Notes: generated by a model not told the origin, from the sequence alone. Positions 37,391-47,122 are shown, counted from the first letter of the stretch. The stretch is 64,000 nt of DNA from CAAGNP01 sp045595965 (GCA_045595965.1 JAZOBN010000008.1:113371-177370); one strand, 5' to 3'. Program-made: numbers and translations.

Positions 37391-38953
37391 ATGAGCAAAC
37401 AACTTGAACAAGTTAAAGCGCTGATTGAACTTCGTGAAAAGGCTCGCCTTGGTGGTGGTCAAAAAAGAATCGACTCTCAGCACGAAAAAGGTAAATTCAC
37501 AGCTCGCGAAAGAATCCAGATGCTCCTTGACGAAGGTAGCTTCGAGGAATTCGATATGTTCGTGACTCACCGTTGTACTAACTTCGGAATGGAGAAAACT
37601 ACATTCCTTGGTGATGGTGTTGTAACAGGTTACGGTACAGTAGACGGCAGATTGGTTTACGTATTTGCACAGGATTTCACCGTATTCGGCGGTTCACTTT
37701 CTGAGACCCTTGCAATGAAGATCTGTAAAGTTATGGATCAGGCAATGAAGATGGGTGCCCCTATCATCGGTCTTAACGACTCAGGTGGAGCACGTATCCA
37801 GGAAGGTGTAAACGCTCTTGCAGGTTATGCTGAGATCTTCGAAAGAAACATCCTTGCGTCTGGTGTTGTTCCTCAGATTTCTGCTATCCTTGGTCCTTGC
37901 GCAGGTGGTGCTGTATATTCTCCAGCTCTTACCGACTTCAACATCATGACCAAAGGTACAAGCTATATGTTCTTGACAGGTCCTGCTGTAGTACAACAGG
38001 TACTTGGTGAGAAAGTTACCCAGGAACAACTTGGTGGTGCTTCTGTTCACGCTTCAAAATCAGGTGTTGCTCACTTCGCATGCGATACAGAGGAAGAGGC
38101 TATTGCAGCTATCCGCAAACTTCTCAGCTTCATCCCTCAGAACAATATGGAAGAGGCTCCTGTGGTTCCTACCGAGGATCCTATCGACCGTCTTGAGGAC
38201 AGACTCAACGAGATTATCCCTGACAGTCCTAACGCTCCCTACGATATGTATGAAGTTATCGGTGGTATCGTGGATGATGGTGAATTCTTCGAGGTTCACA
38301 AAGACTACGCTCGTAACATCATCGTAGGTTTCGCTCACATGGGTGGTACTTCAGTGGGTATCGTAGCTAACCAGCCTAAGGTTCTTGCTGGTGTTCTTGA
38401 TATCAACTCTTCAAGAAAAGCTGCACGTTTCGTACGCTTCTGCGACGCATTCAACATCCCTCTTGTTACCCTTGTAGACGTACCTGGCTTCCTTCCTGGT
38501 ACTCAGCAGGAATATGGTGGAATCATCCTTCACGGTGCTAAACTTCTTTACGCTTACGGTGAGGCTACTGTTCCAAAGATTACTGTTACCCTTCGTAAAT
38601 CATATGGTGGTTCACACATCGTTATGAGCTGTAAACAGCTTCGTGGTGACATCAACTACGCTTGGCCTACTGCAAACATCGCAGTTATGGGTGCTGAGGG
38701 TGCTGTGGCTGTACTTTATGCTAAAGATATCAAAGCTGAAGAGGATCCTGCAAAACAGACTGAGATCGCTGAAGCTAAGAAGAAAGAGTACAACGACTTG
38801 TTCTGTAACCCTTACAAAGCAGCAAGCTACGGTTATATCGACGATGTTATCGAACCTCGTAACACCCGTTTCCGCATAATCCGTGCATTGGAGCAACTTG
38901 CTACCAAGAAACTTACCAACCCTGCTAAGAAACACGATAACCTACCTCTATAA
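37391..38953 (+). CDS. mmdA: Methylmalonyl-CoA decarboxylase alpha subunit (acyl-CoA carboxyltransferase)
   Basis: 520 aa, standard length for a carboxyltransferase subunit. Motifs include GGGQKRIDSQHEKGKFTARERI, NDSGGARIQEGV, LGPCAGGAVYSPALTDF and VDVPGFLPGTQQEYGG. It transfers the carboxyl group of (S)-methylmalonyl-CoA to biotin on the carrier subunit. The neighbouring membrane beta subunit, OadG-type subunit and biotin carrier make this the Na+-translocating decarboxylase rather than propionyl-CoA carboxylase. Codons such as GGT, CGT and AAC dominate, a sign of high expression. Confidence 0.94.
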   Translation: MSKQLEQVKALIELREKARLGGGQKRIDSQHEKGKFTARERIQMLLDEGSFEEFDMFVTHRCTNFGMEKTTFLGDGVVTGYGTVDGRLVYVFAQDFTVFGGSLSETLAMKICKVMDQAMKMGAPIIGLNDSGGARIQEGVNALAGYAEIFERNILASGVVPQISAILGPCAGGAVYSPALTDFNIMTKGTSYMFLTGPAVVQQVLGEKVTQEQLGGASVHASKSGVAHFACDTEEEAIAAIRKLLSFIPQNNMEEAPVVPTEDPIDRLEDRLNEIIPDSPNAPYDMYEVIGGIVDDGEFFEVHKDYARNIIVGFAHMGGTSVGIVANQPKVLAGVLDINSSRKAARFVRFCDAFNIPLVTLVDVPGFLPGTQQEYGGIILHGAKLLYAYGEATVPKITVTLRKSYGGSHIVMSCKQLRGDINYAWPTANIAVMGAEGAVAVLYAKDIKAEEDPAKQTEIAEAKKKEYNDLFCNPYKAASYGYIDDVIEPRNTRFRIIRALEQLATKKLTNPAKKHDNLPL

Positions 38954-38967
38954 TAAATTAGACTATA

Positions 38968-39888
38968 ATGAAAAATTTAAGATACATATTGGTGTTGTGT
39001 TCTATCGTGTTGTCACTATCTCTTAGTGCACAGCAGCAGAGCGCGATGCGCATCAATGAATATCTTGTGGAGAATACCACAGATTTTCAGGATGACTTCG
39101 GCCAGCAGAATGCTTGGGTAGAGCTTTTCAACACATCTTATGGTACTGTGGACATTGGAGGATGCTATCTTTCTAATGATCCTGCCAACCTTAAAAAATA
39201 CACTATTCCACGTGGTGATGTACTTACTAAGATCAAACCACGTCAGCATGTACTTTTCTGGGCGGATAATCAGCCATTCCGTGGTACTTTCCACGTAAAC
39301 TTCACACTTGCAGAGAGCGACACTATCTACTTCGTAAGTAGTGACGGACGTACCGTTATCGATAAGATCTTTGTAAACAAAGAGCTTGCAGAGAACGTTA
39401 CTTTCGGCCGTACTGAGGATGGTATCGGTTCTAACTGCGGTTGCGGTGAAGGTTGGCAAGTGATGGAGAGAACATCTCCAAGCACAAACAACGCAGGTGT
39501 AGATGCAGAGAGCAAATCTGACCGTATGGGAAGACTTGACCCTTACGGATGGATTATGACCATTACTGCTATGGGTGTAGTATTCACAGCTCTTATCATC
39601 CTTGCTATCATCTTTACCTATATCGGTAAACTTAGCGTCAAGAGAGGTCAGGACAAAGCTACCAAAGCTGCTGAAGTTAAAGGTGAAGCTGCACCTAAAG
39701 CTAAAGCTGAAGACTACTCAGCTGAAGCATTTGCAGCTATCTCTGTGGCATTGCATCTGTTTATAGAAGAGAACGAGGCTCACGATGAAGAGAGCTTCAC
39801 CATCACCCTTCAGCACGAGGCACGTAAGTACTCACCTTGGAGCTCTAAGATTTATGGTCTAAGACAGACTCCACAGCTAAAAAAATAA
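38968..39888 (+). CDS. OadG-family decarboxylase gamma/delta subunit with N-terminal lamin-tail domain
   Basis: 306 aa. A signal peptide (about residues 1-21, ending LSAQQ) is followed by an exported lamin-tail-like domain (about 25-175: RINEYLVENTTDFQDDFGQQNAWVELFN, IGGCYLSNDP, RQHVLFWADNQ). One membrane helix follows (about 195-220, WIMTITAMGVVFTALIILAIIFTYI), then a charged Ala/Lys-rich cytoplasmic tail. OadG-type subunits hold the decarboxylase complex together at the membrane. The extra lamin-tail domain is not part of classical OadG and would sit outside the cytoplasm. It lies between mmdA (14 bp) and the biotin carrier gene (23 bp). Confidence 0.82.
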   Translation: MKNLRYILVLCSIVLSLSLSAQQQSAMRINEYLVENTTDFQDDFGQQNAWVELFNTSYGTVDIGGCYLSNDPANLKKYTIPRGDVLTKIKPRQHVLFWADNQPFRGTFHVNFTLAESDTIYFVSSDGRTVIDKIFVNKELAENVTFGRTEDGIGSNCGCGEGWQVMERTSPSTNNAGVDAESKSDRMGRLDPYGWIMTITAMGVVFTALIILAIIFTYIGKLSVKRGQDKATKAAEVKGEAAPKAKAEDYSAEAFAAISVALHLFIEENEAHDEESFTITLQHEARKYSPWSSKIYGLRQTPQLKK

Positions 39889-39911
39889 TCTCACTTGTAA
39901 AATAGAAAGAA

Positions 39912-40367
39912 ATGAAAGAATATAATCTTAAAATCAATGGTAGCGACTATAAAGTTACCATCAATGAAGTGGAAGATTCTGTCGCTAAAGTAGAAGTTAA
40001 CGGCACCCCTTTCACTGTAGAATTTGAACAACCTGTAGCTAAACCAAAAGCTATCAAAGTAGTTAAACCTACCGTATCTGCAGCTCCTGCTGTTACCCCT
40101 GCAGCCGGCAGACCATCTGCAGCTACCAACGCAGCTCCTGCAGCTTCAGCTGGTGGTACAGAGGTTACCTCACCACTTCCAGGTGTTGTACTTGATGTAC
40201 TTGTAAAAGAGGGTGACGCTGTTAAACAAGGTCAAACAGTAATGATGCTTGAGGCTATGAAGATGGAAAATGCCATCGAGGCTCCAGCTGACGGTGTTGT
40301 TAAATCAATTAATGCAAGAAAAGGTGACTCAGTACTTGAGGGTGCTGTGCTTGCTATCCTAGGCTAA
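39912..40367 (+). CDS. Biotin carrier subunit of methylmalonyl-CoA decarboxylase
   Basis: 151 aa. The C-terminal 70 residues form a biotinyl domain with the EAMKMEN motif; the lysine is the biotinylation site (about residue 118). An Ala/Pro/Thr-rich flexible linker (about residues 55-80) connects it to a small N-terminal domain. The biotin arm carries CO2 from MmdA to the membrane beta subunit. It is 2 bp upstream of mmdB. Confidence 0.93.
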   Translation: MKEYNLKINGSDYKVTINEVEDSVAKVEVNGTPFTVEFEQPVAKPKAIKVVKPTVSAAPAVTPAAGRPSAATNAAPAASAGGTEVTSPLPGVVLDVLVKEGDAVKQGQTVMMLEAMKMENAIEAPADGVVKSINARKGDSVLEGAVLAILG

Positions 40368-40369
40368 TT

Positions 40370-41512
40370 ATGGAAAATATCATAGATAATCTAGTACAGT
40401 TCTGGCAGTTTACAGGCTTTGCAAACTGCAACTTCCAGTATTTGATTATGATCCTTATCGGACTCGTATTCATTTACTTGGGTATCAAAAAAGAGTGGGA
40501 GCCACTTCTTCTTGTTCCTATCGGATTCGGTATCATTATCGGTAACATTCCTTTGTTCCCGGGTCTGCAGGTAGGTATCTACGAAGAAGGTTCAGTAATG
40601 AACATTCTTTACCAAGGTGTTCAAAGAGGTTTCTATCCACCACTTATCTTCTTGGGTATCGGTGCGATGACAGACTTCTCTGCATTGATCTCTAACCCAA
40701 AACTTCTTCTGATCGGTGCTGCAGCACAGTTCGGTATCTTCGGTGCATATGCCATCGCTCTTGCTTTTGGATTTACCCCTGCTGAAGCTGGTGCTATCGG
40801 TATCATCGGTGGTGCTGACGGTCCTACTGCAATCTTCTTGTCTTCAAGACTTGCTCCGGATTTGATGGGTGCTATCGCTGTATCAGCATACTCTTATATG
40901 GCATTGGTACCAGTTATCCAGCCACCTATCATGAAACTTCTTACCACTAAGAAAGAGAGACTTATCAAGATGAAAGCTCCTCGTGCAGTGTCACAGACAG
41001 AGAAAATTATCTTCCCTATCCTGGGCTTCCTTTTGACAGCTTTCATCGTACCTTCAGGTCTTCCACTTCTTGGTATGTTGTTCTTCGGTAACCTTCTTAA
41101 AGAGTCAGGCGTAACCAAACGTCTTGCTGAGACTGCCCGTGGTCCACTTATCGACATCGTTACTATCCTTATCGGTGTAACTGTAGGTTGCTCTACTCAG
41201 GCTGACCAGTTCTTGAGAGGTTCTTCAATCAAGATCTTCGCTCTTGGTGCATTGTCATTCATCATCGCTACCACTTTCGGAGTTCTTTTCGTGAAGTTCT
41301 TCAACCTGTTCCTTAAAGAGGGCAACAAGATCAATCCACTTATCGGTAACTCAGGTGTATCTGCTGTTCCAGACGCAGCACGTGTTTCTAACCACGTAGG
41401 TTTGGAATACGATAAGACCAACTACCTACTTATGCACGCTATGGGTCCTAACGTAGCTGGTGTTATCGGTAGTGCAGTTGCAGCCGGTATCCTGCTTGGT
41501 TTCTTGGCATAA
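40370..41512 (+). CDS. mmdB: Na+-translocating methylmalonyl-CoA decarboxylase beta subunit
   Basis: 380 aa polytopic membrane protein. GIIGGADGPTAIFLSSRLAP and GNSGVSAVPDAARVSNHVG are the conserved segments of the OadB/MmdB/GcdB family that decarboxylates carboxybiotin and pumps Na+ outwards. About nine to eleven hydrophobic helices are visible. It is the last gene of the operon and is followed by a good terminator. Confidence 0.95.
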   Translation: MENIIDNLVQFWQFTGFANCNFQYLIMILIGLVFIYLGIKKEWEPLLLVPIGFGIIIGNIPLFPGLQVGIYEEGSVMNILYQGVQRGFYPPLIFLGIGAMTDFSALISNPKLLLIGAAAQFGIFGAYAIALAFGFTPAEAGAIGIIGGADGPTAIFLSSRLAPDLMGAIAVSAYSYMALVPVIQPPIMKLLTTKKERLIKMKAPRAVSQTEKIIFPILGFLLTAFIVPSGLPLLGMLFFGNLLKESGVTKRLAETARGPLIDIVTILIGVTVGCSTQADQFLRGSSIKIFALGALSFIIATTFGVLFVKFFNLFLKEGNKINPLIGNSGVSAVPDAARVSNHVGLEYDKTNYLLMHAMGPNVAGVIGSAVAAGILLGFLA

Positions 41513-41534
41513 ACAATTCAAGACACTATATATC

Positions 41535-41570
41535 AAAAGGGTGACTCCACACCAAGGTCACCCTTTTTTC
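41535..41570 (+). terminator. Rho-independent terminator of the mce-mmd operon
   Basis: A perfect 11-bp stem (41535-41545 with 41557-41567, core GGGTGAC/GTCACCC) with an 11-nt loop and a run of six T (41564-41569), 22 bp after the mmdB stop codon. Confidence 0.9.
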
Positions 41571-41582
41571 TAATTTTATACT

Positions 41583-44500
41583 ATGATTAAAGAACTCATA
41601 AATAATCGTATTCTCATCCTTGATGGAGCCACTGGGACAATGCTTCAGAAATATGGAGACACACCCGATATGGTCAGACGTATCCATCGTGAATATATTG
41701 AGGCTGGGGCAGATATAATCAAGACCAATACATTCAACTCCCTCACCTATCAGGAGAGTTTTGATGGGGCAAAAATGGCCAGAGAGGTGGCAGACCAGAT
41801 GAGTTCTTTGGTCGGACGGAGAATTTTTGTTGCCGGCAGTATGGGGCCGACATCCAAAATGCTCTCCCTCTCACCTGATGTTGAAAAGCCAGAATACCGT
41901 GCAATCTCATTCGATGAAATGGCAGAGGGATACCGGCATCAGACAGAGGGACTAATTGATGGTGGGGCAGATCTCCTCCTTATTGAGACCATTTTCGATG
42001 CTCTCAATGCAAAGGCAGCCCTCTATGCCATCTCAAAAGTACAGGAAAATAAGGGTACAGATATCCCCGTAATGATATCTGCCACAATCAACGACAGACA
42101 GGGGCGTATCCTGACAGGGGTACAAGTAGAAGAGTTGTACAATATCCTCTCCCACTACCCTATCTTCAGTTTCGGTTTGAACTGTTCATTCGGTGCAAGT
42201 GATATGGAGCCTATCATCGCATCATTGGCCTCACTGCTCCCTTGTGCAGTAAGTATATATCCCAATGCCGGCCTCCCCGACACATTGGGAGGCTACCCCG
42301 AAACCCCCGAAATCACAGCAGGATACATTAGAGAGATTGCCCGCAAAGGGTATCTCAACATCGCCGGTGGGTGCTGCGGTACCACTCCCGACCATATCAG
42401 GGAGATTGCAAAAGTTCTTAAGGATATCCCGCCCCGTCAGTTTCCCCCTGCAGAAAACACGAGACAGATCCAGGAGCACATCTTTACAAATGTTGGGGAG
42501 AGGACCAATGTTGCAGGTTCAAGGAAATTTGCAAAGCTTATAGCAGAAAAGAGATACGAAGAGGCTGCCTCAATCGCAAGGGGTCAGATCAGAGATGGTG
42601 CAACAATCATTGATATCAATATGGATGATGCAATGCTTGACTCGGCAAAAGAGATGGAGAGGTTTGTGAGAATCATCTCCAATGACCCTGACATCACCAA
42701 AGCCTCATTTATGATAGATTCATCCGACTGGGAAACCATCCTTGCCGGGCTTAAAAACACTCAAGGGAAATGTTATGTAAATTCGATCTCTCTGAAGGAG
42801 GGTGAAGAGGAATTTATCAGAAAAGCAATAGAGATCAGGCGTCTTGGTGGAGATGTCATTGTTATGGCATTTGACCAAGAGGGGCAGGCCACTACCCTTC
42901 CCAGAAGAAAAGAGATTTGTCAAAGGGCCTATAATCTGTTGATTTCAAAGGGGGGATACTCTCCTGACCACATAATCTTTGACCCCAATATTCTGACCGT
43001 AGGGACTGGTATATCCGAACACGACACCTACGCCATTGATTTTATAGAGACTGTACGTTGGATTAAAGAGAATCTTCCCGGTGCAAAAACCTCTGGAGGT
43101 GTCTCAAATCTCTCATTTGCATTCAGAGGGAACAACAAGGTGCGGGAAGCGATGCACTCTGTATTCCTGTACCACGCAATCCAGGGGGGGCTTGATATGG
43201 CAATTGTCAACCCATCCATGCTTCAGCTCTACAGTCAGATTGAGCCCGAACTTCTGAGGTGTGTAGAGGATGTTATCCTCAACTCCGATCCTCAAGCCAC
43301 AGAGAGGCTCACACTTCTGGCTCAGAAGATAAAAGGTGACAGTGCGACGCAGAATATGGAGAACAAGGGGGAAAAATGGAGAGAAAAACCATTTGAGGAG
43401 AGGCTTGTCCACTCAATCGTTAGCGGAATCAGCGAATATCTTGAAGAGGATCTTCAGGAGGCATTGCAATATATGGAGCCCCTGACCATTATTGAGGGGC
43501 CCCTTCTCAAAGGGATGGAGGCTGTAGGAGAGGAGTTCAGAGAGGGCAAAATGTTCCTGCCACAGGTTATCAAGTCCTCTAAGATCATGAAACAGGGGGT
43601 CGATTTTCTCCAGAGGTCAATGGGGGGTCCACAAGGGGAGGAAAAGAGACGGTCAAAAAAGAAAATTGTCCTTGCCACAGTCAAAGGAGACGTTCACGAC
43701 ATCGGGAAGAACATCCTCTCTATTGTATTATCATGCAATAATTTGGATATAATTGATCTGGGTGTTATGGTCGACAATTCTACCATTCTTGAGGCAATTG
43801 ACAAACACCGTCCCGACTATGTAGGGGTCAGTGGTCTTATTACCCCCTCACTCACATATATGGAAGAGCTCTGCAAGATGATGGAGGAGAAAAATTTGGA
43901 TATCCCCCTCTTTATCGGTGGTGCCACCACATCCCCACTCCACACTGCTGTAAAGCTTGCTCCCAATTACTCAGCCCCTGTCATTTACACAAACAGTGCC
44001 TCCGACTGTGCCAATATGATAAACAGACTTGGCACTTCATACCAGGAGACCATCCAGGAGATATGCTCTGCTCAGCACTCCCTCAGAGAGCTCTACAATC
44101 ACTCCCAAAAGGGTAAAATAACACTCGAACAGGCTCGGGAAAAGAGGAAAAAGTTCCCTTCCGAAAGTTACAGACAACCCGAAAACTTCTGGGGAGAAAA
44201 CATGTTTGTAAAAGGGCTCCCTGTCGAAGAGGTCATCTCCTATATTGACTGGACAATGTTCCTCTCATTTTGGGGATTCAAAGGGAGATACCCCGAGATC
44301 ATCTACGCCAACACCGAAGCAGAGAAATGTTATGAATCTGCAGTAGATCTCCTTGGTGAGATCATTTCCGACAAAAGTATTGAGATCTCTGTAATTGCAA
44401 GATTCTTCGATGCCCAAAGCGAAAATGAAACCATAATTCTGGATGGCAGGCACCGTTTCCACACATCCCGGTCACTCTCTGAAAAAGAGGGATACAGCTC

Positions 44501-44882
44501 TATTGCCGACTTTGTCCCCTCCACTACCTCTGGAGAACACTCTGCCGCCGGTCTGTTTGTCATCAAAGTGGAGGATCTCCATAAATGTGATGATTGCAAA
44601 TGTTATAATCATCTCCTGAGAGAGAGCATATGCGCCCGACTCGCAGAGGCAACCGCTATCTGGATGGAAAAACTCCTCTCGGAAGGGGAAAATGTCATAC
44701 GTCCTGCATTCGGATACCCATCCTCTCCTGACCACTCCCTCAAGCAGAGTGCATTTGAACTCCTTGATGCCGAAAAGCGAATCGGTGTATCACTTACAAG
44801 TTCATTTGCCATCGTACCCACCACATCCATTTGTGGAATGCTTATCTCACACCCCGAAGCAAAATACATCTCAAACATATGA
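41583..44882 (+). CDS. metH: Cobalamin-dependent methionine synthase
   Basis: 1099 aa, about 130 shorter than the E. coli enzyme but with all modules. The homocysteine-binding barrel has zinc ligands in LNCSFG and GGCCGTTPDH. The pterin-binding domain starts at about residue 300 (NVGERTNVAGSRKF). The cobalamin cap/Rossmann domain has DVHDIGKNI and GVSGLITPSLTYM. The C-terminal activation domain has RPAFGYPSSPDH for SAM binding. It methylates homocysteine with methyl-THF. Its stop overlaps metF (ATGA). No cobalamin riboswitch is present in the short (70 bp) upstream gap. Confidence 0.95.
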   Translation: MIKELINNRILILDGATGTMLQKYGDTPDMVRRIHREYIEAGADIIKTNTFNSLTYQESFDGAKMAREVADQMSSLVGRRIFVAGSMGPTSKMLSLSPDVEKPEYRAISFDEMAEGYRHQTEGLIDGGADLLLIETIFDALNAKAALYAISKVQENKGTDIPVMISATINDRQGRILTGVQVEELYNILSHYPIFSFGLNCSFGASDMEPIIASLASLLPCAVSIYPNAGLPDTLGGYPETPEITAGYIREIARKGYLNIAGGCCGTTPDHIREIAKVLKDIPPRQFPPAENTRQIQEHIFTNVGERTNVAGSRKFAKLIAEKRYEEAASIARGQIRDGATIIDINMDDAMLDSAKEMERFVRIISNDPDITKASFMIDSSDWETILAGLKNTQGKCYVNSISLKEGEEEFIRKAIEIRRLGGDVIVMAFDQEGQATTLPRRKEICQRAYNLLISKGGYSPDHIIFDPNILTVGTGISEHDTYAIDFIETVRWIKENLPGAKTSGGVSNLSFAFRGNNKVREAMHSVFLYHAIQGGLDMAIVNPSMLQLYSQIEPELLRCVEDVILNSDPQATERLTLLAQKIKGDSATQNMENKGEKWREKPFEERLVHSIVSGISEYLEEDLQEALQYMEPLTIIEGPLLKGMEAVGEEFREGKMFLPQVIKSSKIMKQGVDFLQRSMGGPQGEEKRRSKKKIVLATVKGDVHDIGKNILSIVLSCNNLDIIDLGVMVDNSTILEAIDKHRPDYVGVSGLITPSLTYMEELCKMMEEKNLDIPLFIGGATTSPLHTAVKLAPNYSAPVIYTNSASDCANMINRLGTSYQETIQEICSAQHSLRELYNHSQKGKITLEQAREKRKKFPSESYRQPENFWGENMFVKGLPVEEVISYIDWTMFLSFWGFKGRYPEIIYANTEAEKCYESAVDLLGEIISDKSIEISVIARFFDAQSENETIILDGRHRFHTSRSLSEKEGYSSIADFVPSTTSGEHSAAGLFVIKVEDLHKCDDCKCYNHLLRESICARLAEATAIWMEKLLSEGENVIRPAFGYPSSPDHSLKQSAFELLDAEKRIGVSLTSSFAIVPTTSICGMLISHPEAKYISNI

Positions 44883-45832
44883 AAGTAATTGACATCATCA
44901 GGAATCAGAACAAACCGTTCCCTTCACTCGAATTTGTACCGCCACTCAAAGGGAGCGACATCAATGTACTTTACCACTCACTTGAACCTCTGATGGAGTT
45001 CAATCCCCCATTTGTCAACATTACCTGTCATAGGGATGAAAGTGTATTTGTGGAGCAGTCAGACGGCTCGATGGTCAGAAAAATAATCTCTAAAAGGCCC
45101 GGTACTGTAGCAATTGCAGCAGCGGTAATGAAGAGGTTTCCTATCGAGGTTGTCCCCCATATCATCTGCTATGGTGTAAACAAATATCAGATTGAAAATG
45201 AACTTCTGGACCTTAATTTTCTGGACATTCAGAATGTAATGGCCCTCAGGGGAGACGGAGGTTCCAGGAACAAAGAATTCATCCCCCAGGAAGATGGTTA
45301 CAGCCACACCAACAGACTTGTAGAGCAGATAAATAATCTCAATCACGGAAAATACCTCAACAGCGAACTCGAAAATCCCATCCCCACCAATTTCTGCATA
45401 GGGGTAGCGGGATATCCCGAAAAACATTTCGAGGCGCCAGACATGGATACCGACATCGCAAATCTGAAGAGAAAAGTGGATGCCGGTGCCGAATACATCA
45501 TTACCCAGATGTTCTTCGACAACAAATATTTCTTCGAATTTACACAGAAGTGCCGTCAGGCAGGGATTAAAGTACCTATTATCCCAGGGCTCAAGCCTCT
45601 CTCCCTGACTTCTCACCTGGAAAAGCTACCTGAATCTTTTGCAATCCGGATACCTGAGCAACTCCGGAATGAGGTAAAATCGTGCGCCACTCCCCAAGCG
45701 GTCTTTGATCTCGGGATAGAGTGGTGTATTGCCCAAGGAAAAGAACTTCTCCAGCATGGTGTCCCTGCCATCCATTTTTACACTATGGGGAAAGCTAAAA
45801 ATGTTAAAGAAGTGTTAAAAAGTCTGTTCTAG
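44879..45832 (+). CDS. metF: 5,10-methylenetetrahydrofolate reductase
   Basis: 317 aa from the ATG at 44879, which overlaps the metH stop codon as ATGA; longer in-frame starts lie inside metH. PSLEFVPPLKG and VNITCHRDE are the MetF N-terminal signatures, with ALRGDGG and MFFDNKYFFEF further on. It makes methyl-THF for MetH, so the two form a translationally coupled pair. Confidence 0.95.
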   Translation: MKVIDIIRNQNKPFPSLEFVPPLKGSDINVLYHSLEPLMEFNPPFVNITCHRDESVFVEQSDGSMVRKIISKRPGTVAIAAAVMKRFPIEVVPHIICYGVNKYQIENELLDLNFLDIQNVMALRGDGGSRNKEFIPQEDGYSHTNRLVEQINNLNHGKYLNSELENPIPTNFCIGVAGYPEKHFEAPDMDTDIANLKRKVDAGAEYIITQMFFDNKYFFEFTQKCRQAGIKVPIIPGLKPLSLTSHLEKLPESFAIRIPEQLRNEVKSCATPQAVFDLGIEWCIAQGKELLQHGVPAIHFYTMGKAKNVKEVLKSLF

Positions 45833-45836
45833 ATTA

Positions 45837-45867
45837 TTGATATCGGCAGTTTTTTTGCTTATTTTTG
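45837..45867 (+). promoter_or_regulatory. Promoter of the V-type ATPase operon
   Basis: TTG at 45837-45839 and TATTTTTG at 45860-45867 are separated by 20 nt, matching the Bacteroidota -33/-7 arrangement. The leader to the subunit E start at 45897 is 29 nt. Confidence 0.6.
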
Positions 45868-45896
45868 TGAGATATAGAATATAACTACACATAGAT

Positions 45897-46508
45897 ATGC
45901 AGAACAAATTGCAAGAACTTACAGACAAGCTCTACAACGAGGGTCTGTCAAAAGGAAAACAAGAGGCGCAAGAGATGGTAGCAAAGGCAAAGGCCGAAGC
46001 TGAAAAGATCATCGCTGCTGCGCAGGAGAGTGCTACTAAAATCGTCGCTGACGCTGAAAAACAAGCACAAGAGATCAAAAAGAAAGCAGACAATGATCTT
46101 CGCATCGCTGCTTCACAAACAATCTCCTCTGTCAAACAACAGATTGAAAATCTCGTTATCACAAAAGCATTGAAAGAGCCTGTAAAAGCTTCAATGTCTG
46201 ATGTGGAATTTGTAAAATCTGTTATTCTCACCATCGCACAGGCATTCAATGCATCCAATTCAGAGCCTGTAGATCTTGAATTGATCCTTCCGGCCAATCT
46301 TCAGGAAGGTCTTAAATCTTTTGTAGAGAAGGATGCAAAAGCCCAGATGAGTGCCGGCGTTACCGTCACTTTCTCAAAGCAACTCACCGGAGGTTTCAAG
46401 GTGGGTCCTAAAGAGGATGGCTATATGATTGGCTTCTCTGATGAAGACTTTGAAAAGATTCTGTCAGACTACCTCAGACCCGCTACTAAAAAACTCTTAT
46501 TCGGATAA
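45897..46508 (+). CDS. atpE: V-type ATP synthase subunit E
   Basis: 203 aa. A long N-terminal alanine/lysine/glutamate-rich helix (about residues 5-80, KGKQEAQEMVAKAKAEAEK) is followed by a globular C-terminal domain, the layout of the V/A-ATPase peripheral-stalk subunit E. It heads the seven-gene V-ATPase operon. Confidence 0.85.
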   Translation: MQNKLQELTDKLYNEGLSKGKQEAQEMVAKAKAEAEKIIAAAQESATKIVADAEKQAQEIKKKADNDLRIAASQTISSVKQQIENLVITKALKEPVKASMSDVEFVKSVILTIAQAFNASNSEPVDLELILPANLQEGLKSFVEKDAKAQMSAGVTVTFSKQLTGGFKVGPKEDGYMIGFSDEDFEKILSDYLRPATKKLLFG

Positions 46509-46511
46509 TTG

Positions 46512-47099
46512 ATGAACAATTACCACTATATCATCGCCGGTCTTCCCGATATAGTTCCTGATTTCGGGAGCCAGCAGTTCTCGTACCAGGAGATTTCGGC
46601 CCATATCCGCGCAAATCTATCCAAAAAGGACAATAAACTTGTTGACTGGCTGGAGTACGGACTTTGCGAGGAGAATCTCTCCCACTACTTCTACCATAAG
46701 GCCGAAAAATCCCCCAATAAATTTATCTCAGAGTACTTTGCATTTGACCGCTTCCTGCGCAATGCACAAGTGACCCATTTGTCGAAAACTCTCGGCAAAG
46801 AGGGTGAAAAATACATTATGGGTGAGTTGGATATCGAGAACGACGACTATCAAGAGATTTCCAAAATTTTCGAAATCTCCAACATCATCGAGAGAGAACA
46901 GGCTCTTGACAAGTTGAGATGGAGAAAGATAGCACAGATCAACCTTTACCACTATTTCGATATTGATGTTATCCTTGCATTCCTTCTGAAAGGAAAAATA
47001 GTGGAGAGATGGATCAAATTGGATCAAGCCAAAGGGGCAGAGCTCTTCGAGCAATATGTCTCTGAGGTGAGAGGTACATTTACTGGAATTAATTTTTAA
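46512..47099 (+). CDS. DUF2764 protein, likely V-type ATPase subunit C equivalent
   Basis: 195 aa from ATG 46512 (a TTG immediately before is also in frame). The sequence YHYIIAGLPDIVPDF and the helical body with KLRWRKIAQINLYHYFDIDVILAFLLKGKIVERW match DUF2764, a family found in Bacteroidota V-ATPase operons between E and A. No other gene here encodes the C/d-type subunit that couples the central stalk to the K ring, so this protein is the natural candidate. Confidence 0.8.
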   Translation: MNNYHYIIAGLPDIVPDFGSQQFSYQEISAHIRANLSKKDNKLVDWLEYGLCEENLSHYFYHKAEKSPNKFISEYFAFDRFLRNAQVTHLSKTLGKEGEKYIMGELDIENDDYQEISKIFEISNIIEREQALDKLRWRKIAQINLYHYFDIDVILAFLLKGKIVERWIKLDQAKGAELFEQYVSEVRGTFTGINF

Positions 47100-47122
47100 A
47101 TCTATAAATATCAACAAATAAT

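Noticed and set aside
41513..41582. Possible cobalamin riboswitch before metH
   Set aside because: The gap is only 70 bp and is filled by the mmd terminator. There is no room for a riboswitch and no B12-box-like sequence.
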